Below, in pieces: positions 63,654 to 64,000 of a stretch of 64,000 bases of DNA; within the stretch, counting starts at the first letter, position 1; every line of letters begins with the position of its first letter. The stretch spans positions 186,001 through 250,000 of the forward strand of contig NZ_SHNN01000003.1 of assembly GCF_026262625.1 (NCBI RefSeq), given 5' to 3'. The notes below the pieces were generated by a model, which was not told the DNA's origin, did not search any database, and worked only from the letters and a program-made list of their open reading frames with translations. This stretch comes from Candidatus Litorirhabdus singularis (GTDB lineage Bacteria > Pseudomonadota > Gammaproteobacteria > Pseudomonadales > Halieaceae). A program made the translations under genes and the position numbers.

Positions 63654-64000
63654 CTAGACCGCCAAGTGGCGATTTACCAGTTCATCGCTTAGTAAATCCA
63701 TGTTGCCAGATGCTACCACACGGCCCTTCTCCATTAACCGAAACTCCTGCCCGACGCGACGTGCGAAGGCGAGTTTTTGCTCTACGAGTATTACAGTAAG
63801 GCCCTGCTCCTTATTCAGCTTCAGCACCACATCGCCGATCTGACGCACGATATTGGGCTGGATACCCTCATTGGGTTCATCGAGAATCAAAACCTGCGGA
63901 TCAAGCACCAAGGCGCGACCGATAGCCAGTTGCTGCTGCTGGCCACCTGACAGGTCGCCGCCACGGCGACTGAGCATATCGTTGAGCACCGGGAACAGCT
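63654..64000 (-). CDS. urtE: urea ABC transporter ATP-binding subunit UrtE (C-terminal part)
   Basis: C-terminal ~114 residues of an ABC ATPase; the rest lies beyond the window. ABC signature LSGGQQQQLAIGRAL and Walker B LILDEPNEGIQPNIV, with the EPNEGIQP wording specific to UrtE, the branched-chain-type urea importer. The frame continues upstream through an internal valine GTG, so no start is in view. The urt genes precede the ure operon on the same strand, with about 100 bp to the small exported-protein gene. Confidence 0.92.
   Translation of the reverse strand, partial: LFPVLNDMLSRRGGDLSGGQQQQLAIGRALVLDPQVLILDEPNEGIQPNIVRQIGDVVLKLNKEQGLTVILVEQKLAFARRVGQEFRLMEKGRVVASGNMDLLSDELVNRHLAV

Overview
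The window (64 kb) looks like chromosomal DNA of a heterotrophic, probably marine gammaproteobacterium. This is inferred from lipA, an AlgP-like Lys/Ala-tail protein, a lipoprotein M48 protease, TonB-dependent uptake and the urease gene order. The species cannot be named from sequence alone. There are no rRNA or tRNA genes and no CRISPR array. Genes are dense and mostly metabolic.

Region 1 (1-20 kb) is a catabolic island of the type bacteria use for steroids, terpenoids or other hydrophobic alicyclic compounds. It holds two cytochromes P450, a Rieske oxygenase resembling 3-ketosteroid 9-alpha-hydroxylase (KshA), several SDR dehydrogenases and two acyl-CoA synthetases. It also holds an LLM-type flavin oxidoreductase, an Fe-dependent alcohol dehydrogenase, a GST-like protein, a carotenoid-cleavage-type oxygenase, a sulfotransferase and SnoaL/VOC/TIM-barrel proteins. 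Most of 8.7-16.5 kb is one minus-strand run with short gaps, so probably one or two operons.

Region 2 (20-24 kb) is an accessory patch. A MarR gene has a perfect operator-like palindrome over its predicted promoter. Beyond it, two orphan lipoprotein genes are each separated by diverged copies of a structured intergenic repeat, and the last copy has perfect 14-bp terminal inverted repeats.

Region 3 (24-41.5 kb) has a CNT nucleoside transporter, hydrolases, a third acyl-CoA synthetase and an alkylsulfatase-like MBL protein in which Gln replaces the first metal His. It continues with DUF1214 and DUF3604 proteins, a TonB receptor, SDR/sulfotransferase genes, the M48 lipoprotein and a further sulfotransferase. 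Region 4 (41.5-53.7 kb) has lipA, a TauD-type dioxygenase, a class II aldolase, an epimerase, a DASS transporter and a Tat-exported KstD-like flavoprotein coupled to a small c-type cytochrome. It also has a second DUF3604 protein and a DUF35/thiolase-like pair reminiscent of the steroid side-chain aldolase Ltp2.

Region 5 (54-64 kb) is nitrogen acquisition. An 1130-residue fusion of an NCS1-type permease, a Cys-rich module, a histidine kinase and a receiver overlaps a LuxR-type response regulator. This pair converges on ureD-A-B-C-E-F-G, preceded by a 65-residue exported His-His protein and by the end of urtE (urea ABC transporter). The fusion kinase is the most unusual single gene. The likely reading is that it senses a nitrogen compound such as urea or a nucleobase and controls these or related genes.
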